Assembly (NCBI GenBank): GCA_902766855.1
Contig: CACXFE010000019.1
Span: 1-26,710 of the forward strand
DNA: 26,710 nucleotides
Direction: 5' to 3'
From: Oscillospiraceae bacterium
GTDB taxonomy: Bacteria > Bacillota > Clostridia > Oscillospirales > Acutalibacteraceae
Within the stretch, counting starts at the first letter, position 1; each line of letters opens with the position of its first letter. The notes under the pieces were generated by a model. That model saw only the letters and a program-made list of their open reading frames with translations. It did not search any database and was not told the origin of the DNA. Of the stretch, positions 24,728 through 26,710 are shown piece after piece. The translations under genes were made by a program, and so were the position numbers.

Positions 24728-26220
24728 TGATTGACATACTCCCAAAACCGAAGGAACGCGGCCTTGCCTTCCGGGGTGCGTTTATACACACCGGTATGCT
24801 CTAACACTTTTGCGAATACCAGCCCGATCTCGGTTTGGATAATTTCGGTGATGTTTTCTTTGTCAATATGCGGATATTTTGTTTTCCATTCCGCCACCCA
24901 ATCGGCGTGTTTGTTGAGAACTTCATCCTTTGTGAGATCGCGGTTTTCAAGAATGGCATCTGTCAGTGCTGCCATTTCGGTTTTCAACCGGGAGGGAAGC
25001 ACGGCAAGCCCCATTACTTCGATCAACCCGATGTTTTCTTTTTTGATATGGTGTAACTCGGCATGGGGGTGATAAACTCCAAGCGGATGTTCTTCTGTGG
25101 TGATGTTGTTGCGTAAAACCAGATCAAGTTCAAATTGCTCTCCGTTTTTGCGGGCGATGGGGGTGATGGTGTTGTGCGGAACGCCATCGGTTTTGGCAAA
25201 AAGGAAAGCGTCTTCATCGGTATAATGGCGCCATGCGGTTAAAATACGGTCAGCAAGGGCGATCAATCGGTCAGGATCTGCCGAACGCAGGCGAAGGACT
25301 GACATCGGCCATTTTACAATGCCGCTTTCCACATCTTCGAATCCCGTGAAAACAAGCGGCGTTTCGATCGGCGCTTTTGCCATGGCGAAGGTGTAATGCC
25401 CGCCCTGAAAATGGTCGTGGCTTAAAATGGAGCCGCCTACAATGGGCAGATCGGCATTGGAACCCACAAAATAGTGCGGAAATTGCTTTACAAAATCAAG
25501 CAGTTTGCAGAAGGTGGCGCGGTTGATCGCCATGGGCGTGTGTTTTCCGTTAAAAACGATGCAATGCTCGTTGTAATAAACATAGGGTGAGTATTGGAAA
25601 TACCAGTCGTTCCCGTCGATTGTGAGGGGGATGATACGGTGATTCTGCCGCGCGGGAAAGTTGATCCGCCCCGCGTAGCCTTCGCATTCACGGCAGAGCA
25701 TACATTTCGGGTATCCCGCCTGCGGCGCGTTTTTCGCGGCGGCAATGGCGCGCGGGTCTTTTTCCGGCTTGGAGAGATTCACGGTAATATCAAGATCGCC
25801 GTATTCCGTTGCCGTTGTCCATTTTAAGTCTTTTTTAACGCGATAACGGCGAATATAATCGCTGTCCTGGCTGAGTTTGTAAAAATAATCGGTGGCGGCG
25901 GCGGGGGAGTCTTTGTAAATCGCGTAAAACCGATCGGTCACTTCGCTCGGGCGAGGCATCAATGCCCCCATCAGTTTGGTATCAAAAAGATCGCGGTGTA
26001 CCACAGTGTCCTCGGTCAATCCCTTTTTCACCGCGTAATCCAGCAGTTCTTGCAGGGTGGATTCTAAATCCACATCGGTGTAGACCTCCGATTCGTCGAT
26101 TTCATCTAACCCCAATATTTCTAAAAGGCGATTGGTGATATAAACCTCGTCCCGTTTCGGAAAAAGGCCCTTCTCCAACCCATAGCAGACCAATTTTCTG
26201 ATGCTTGTGTCAATCTTCAT
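24718..26220 (-). CDS. galT: UDP-glucose–hexose-1-phosphate uridylyltransferase, class II
   Basis: A 500-residue GalT of the class II (TIGR01239) type found in Firmicutes and bifidobacteria. It exchanges UMP between UDP-glucose and galactose-1-phosphate (or N-acetylhexosamine-1-phosphate). Seen: N-terminal IRKLVCYGLEKGLFPKRDEVYITN split around its core, CMLCRECEGYAGRINFPAR, NEHCIVFNGKHTPM, and the active-site-like SHDHFQGGHYTF. Start: ATG 26220 gives the family's N-terminus; the ribosome site is weak. No galK or galE is adjacent. A strong promoter and a ~134-nt structured leader precede it; the AEC gene follows with overlap. Confidence 0.92.
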   Translation of the reverse strand: MKIDTSIRKLVCYGLEKGLFPKRDEVYITNRLLEILGLDEIDESEVYTDVDLESTLQELLDYAVKKGLTEDTVVHRDLFDTKLMGALMPRPSEVTDRFYAIYKDSPAAATDYFYKLSQDSDYIRRYRVKKDLKWTTATEYGDLDITVNLSKPEKDPRAIAAAKNAPQAGYPKCMLCRECEGYAGRINFPARQNHRIIPLTIDGNDWYFQYSPYVYYNEHCIVFNGKHTPMAINRATFCKLLDFVKQFPHYFVGSNADLPIVGGSILSHDHFQGGHYTFAMAKAPIETPLVFTGFEDVESGIVKWPMSVLRLRSADPDRLIALADRILTAWRHYTDEDAFLFAKTDGVPHNTITPIARKNGEQFELDLVLRNNITTEEHPLGVYHPHAELHHIKKENIGLIEVMGLAVLPSRLKTEMAALTDAILENRDLTKDEVLNKHADWVAEWKTKYPHIDKENITEIIQTEIGLVFAKVLEHTGVYKRTPEGKAAFLRFWEYVNQCS

Positions 26221-26268
26221 CTGTTTTGCACCGCACTTTCTTAAACTTTTCTTATGATTTTGTTTGCT

Positions 26269-26350
26269 GAACAAATAAAAAGCCGCTTATATCGACAGCC
26301 GAAAGACTTCTTGATTTGTTCAAAGTGCAAGGGCTTTTCGGTATTTGTTC
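26269..26350 (-). repeat. Inverted repeats in the galT leader (possible attenuator)
   Basis: On the minus strand, GAACAAATA (26350–26342) pairs with TATTTGTTC (26277–26269), and AAAAGCC (26338–26332) with GGCTTTT (26284–26278), with a 3-nt bulge between them. The 3' arm is U-rich, like a terminator. Competing pairings: CCGAAA (26341–26336) with TTTCGG (26304–26299), and a second GAACAAAT copy (26321–26314) with the same ATTTGTTC. Confidence 0.5.
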
Positions 26351-26360
26351 GGATGATCTT

Positions 26361-26389
26361 ATTATACTATCGCGGCAGGGCGATGTCAA
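26361..26389 (-). promoter_or_regulatory. Consensus galT promoter
   Basis: Minus strand: TTGACA (26389–26384), 17 nt, TATAAT (26366–26361). Perfect hexamers; initiation near 26354, about 134 nt before the galT ATG. Confidence 0.9.
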
Positions 26390-26457
26390 GAAGGGCAACC
26401 GGAACTTTGGCAGTTTTTCAGTAGGAACAAAGCGCCGGAAAAAAATCAAATTAACTC

Positions 26458-26485
26458 TTGACATTCGCCGGGAAATATGTATAAT
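26458..26485 (+). promoter_or_regulatory. tRNA-Leu promoter
   Basis: TTGACA (26458–26463), 16 nt, TATAAT (26480–26485). Initiation near 26492, about 67 nt before the mature tRNA 5' end. Confidence 0.9.
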
Positions 26486-26558
26486 AAATATCAGCGGATT
26501 AAGCGAAACGCTCCGCCTCGGTTGCTCTCGCCGTGTAAAAATTGGAGAGTTTTTATTT

Positions 26559-26645
26559 GCGGGTATGGCGGAATTGGCAGACGCGCAAGATTCAGGTTCT
26601 TGTGGAGGCAACTCTGTACAGGTTCAAGTCCTGCTACCCGCACCA
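26559..26645 (+). tRNA. tRNA-Leu (anticodon CAG)
   Basis: An 87-nt class II tRNA. Acceptor arms GCGGGTA/TACCCGC, D-arm GCG/CGC, anticodon stem CAAGA/TCTTG around loop TTCAGGT (anticodon CAG at 26593–26595, reading CUG), and a long variable arm GAG-GCAA-CTC that marks Leu/Ser. The T-arm is ACAGG/CCTGC with loop TTCAAGT; its outer pair is an A·C mismatch. Discriminator A and the CCA end are encoded. It is transcribed alone. Confidence 0.96.
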
Positions 26646-26650
26646 AACGC

Positions 26651-26700
26651 AACAAATCCGAACCTTTTCACCATAGGTGAATCGTTCGGATTTGTTTTTT
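26651..26700 (+). terminator. tRNA-Leu terminator
   Basis: A perfect 13-bp stem (26651–26663/26684–26696) encloses an inner TTCACC/GGTGAA hairpin and runs into a T-rich tail. It starts 5 nt after the tRNA CCA. Confidence 0.93.
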
Positions 26701-26710
26701 ATTTTACTTA

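Larger units (their letters stand above)
26221..26558. promoter_or_regulatory. Divergent control region between galT and tRNA-Leu
   Basis: This 338-bp gene-free stretch holds the galT leader with its inverted repeats (26269–26350), the galT promoter (26361–26389, minus), a 68-bp spacer with nothing recognised (26390–26457), the tRNA promoter (26458–26485, plus) and the tRNA 5' leader. The latter contains the hairpin-forming AGCG-AAA-CGCT within GCGG…CCGC. No open frame in it looks coding. Confidence 0.8.

Noticed and set aside
26269..26277. LexA half-site (GAAC) in the galT leader
   Set aside because: No GTTC at the required 4-nt spacing; the repeat is explained by leader secondary structure.
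26525..26554. Terminator in the tRNA-Leu leader (CTCTC…GAGAG then T-run)
   Set aside because: The stem is only 5 bp with a 15-nt loop; it is more likely incidental sequence in a processed leader.

Overview
The window looks like chromosome of a Gram-positive Firmicute, most likely a Clostridia-class gut-type bacterium (Oscillospirales-like), of medium GC content. The evidence is the yloU–fakA–recG order, the YmdB phosphodiesterase, sigma-A promoters with strong AGGAGG-type ribosome sites, a Gram-positive GAAC-N4-GTTC LexA box, class II GalT and an anaerobe-type Re-citrate synthase. Nearly all the DNA is coding. There is no insertion sequence, CRISPR array, rRNA or integrated phage. A species cannot be named from this sequence alone.

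Layout. (1) 5–2037: a NahK-like sugar kinase (minus) faces a PocR-domain AraC regulator (plus) across a short divergent promoter region. (2) 2064–8647: a plus-strand operon of ymdB, an oligopeptide-type solute-binding lipoprotein, yloU (Asp23), fakA/yloV and recG. The last two genes appear to start with TTG. (3) 8634–11080: rluA-type pseudouridine synthase (minus), radC (plus) and an orphan OmpR-type response regulator (minus); both convergent gene pairs overlap at their stop codons. (4) 11092–14177, minus strand: a phage-type zinc-ribbon/sigma-region-4 gene pair, SOS-controlled dinB, and an LCP cell-wall ligase in an operon with the response regulator. (5) 14316–15470, plus strand: three small membrane proteins (zinc ribbon, DUF2752, TM2). 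(6) 15547–18402: a YgjP-type metallopeptidase and two tandem CNNM/CorC-type transporters. (7) 18633–23746: a complete citrate-to-2-oxoglutarate operon of Re-citrate synthase, GntR regulator, aconitase and isocitrate dehydrogenase. (8) 23810–26220, minus strand: galT class II overlapping an AEC-family transporter. (9) 26559–26645: tRNA-Leu(CAG) with its own promoter and terminator.

How the genes work together. The citrate operon is the clearest pathway unit: it would supply 2-oxoglutarate for glutamate synthesis in an anaerobe with an incomplete TCA cycle, under its own GntR repressor, with a dyad over the -10 box as candidate operator. NahK-like kinase and class II GalT are both parts of the galacto-/lacto-N-biose route known in bifidobacteria, but here they are 24 kb apart. 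The most interesting non-coding signals are a ~104-nt three-way-junction-like RNA ending in a terminator (18408–18511), a structured galT leader with competing hairpins (26269–26350), and a terminator/promoter overlap between dinB and the LCP gene (12189–12243).
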